64,000 nucleotides of DNA from Maribacter sp. BPC-D8 (GTDB taxonomy: Bacteria > Bacteroidota > Bacteroidia > Flavobacteriales > Flavobacteriaceae). This document shows, piece after piece, positions 63,989 to 64,000 of this stretch. Position 1 is the stretch's first letter. Every line of letters starts with the position of its first letter. The stretch lies in contig NZ_CP128187.1 of NCBI RefSeq assembly GCF_035207705.1, positions 4,402,001-4,466,000 on the forward strand. Direction: 5' to 3'. Both the position numbers and the translations under genes were made by a program. The notes beneath the pieces are model-generated. The model did no database searches. It worked only from the letters and a program-made list of their open reading frames with translations, and was not told the origin of the DNA.

Positions 63989-64000
63989 ATGTTTGGTAGG
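63989..64000 (+). CDS. First codons of a gene running off the right edge
   Basis: ATG at 63989 is preceded by TAGGAG (63975-63980) at a spacing of 8, one of the best ribosome binding sites in the window. Only four codons (MFGR) are present, so the product cannot be named. It lies divergent from the HipB-like gene, across the paired operators. Confidence 0.4.

Noticed and set aside
1..64000. CRISPR arrays, tRNA or rRNA genes, insertion sequences
   Set aside because: No spaced direct repeats, no cloverleaf or rRNA-like stretch and no transposase-like protein was recognised in reading both strands; short tRNAs could still be missed without a search tool.

Overview
The window is AT-rich chromosomal DNA from a marine member of the Bacteroidota, most likely a Flavobacteriaceae relative of alga-degrading genera such as Zobellia, Maribacter or Formosa. 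The signs are SusC/SusD pairs, a hybrid two-component sensor, FecR-type signalling, lipoboxes on many enzymes, the Bacteroidota promoter form TTG-N19-TAnnTTTG, and pathways for brown-algal alginate and sulfated galactan. I see no rRNA, tRNA, insertion sequence, prophage or CRISPR array.

Layout. (1) 1-9138: the end of an alginate locus on the minus strand. One unit holds PL6 lyase, PL17 oligoalginate lyase, KdgF and, after a terminator, a divergent Nramp-fold transporter cut by the window edge. A second unit holds a PL6 lipoprotein and a PL7 lipoprotein. Both PL6 promoters carry the same pair of tandem palindromes (TTGGTnnACCAA type), so they should answer to one repressor. (2) 9312-11023: a divergent TIM-barrel plus RraA-family pair that may share this control. 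(3) 11105-18379: housekeeping and stress genes: ECF sigma factor with a membrane partner, DUF6249 protein, peroxiredoxin-like protein, small lipoprotein, BLUF photoreceptor, response regulator, DsrE-like protein and topoisomerase III. (4) 18816-22949: a hybrid two-component regulator. (5) 23319-27465: GMC dehydrogenase, its Tat-exported small subunit and two Tat-type TIM-barrel proteins, resembling a glycoside 3-oxidation module. (6) 27493-49372, minus strand: a sulfated-galactan utilisation locus with galT, galK, seven lipoprotein sulfatases, two GH110 alpha-1,3-galactosidases and SusCD. (7) 49664-55941: DNA repair genes: a DnaQ-like/GIY-YIG fusion with a degenerate exonuclease domain, a UvrD-type helicase, and a three-gene pol V operon whose UmuD-like protein lacks the protease dyad, followed by a second BLUF protein. 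(8) 56142-63264: ECF sigma, FecR, an STN-type SusC and SusD, with no enzymes alongside. (9) 63512-64000: a HipB-like repressor with paired operators and the first codons of another gene.

How the genes work together. The alginate lyases cut polymer and oligomers to unsaturated uronate, which KdgF converts towards the keto-deoxy sugar route (the later enzymes are outside the window). In the galactan locus SusCD imports oligosaccharides, lipoprotein sulfatases strip sulfate, GH110 enzymes release alpha-1,3-linked galactose, and GalK and GalT feed it into the Leloir pathway. No endo-galactanase or beta-galactosidase is present, so the locus must cooperate with enzymes encoded elsewhere. The most unusual points are the paired palindromes and protease-dead UmuD of the pol V operon, the oxidation module beside the galactan locus, and the shared tandem operators of the alginate locus.
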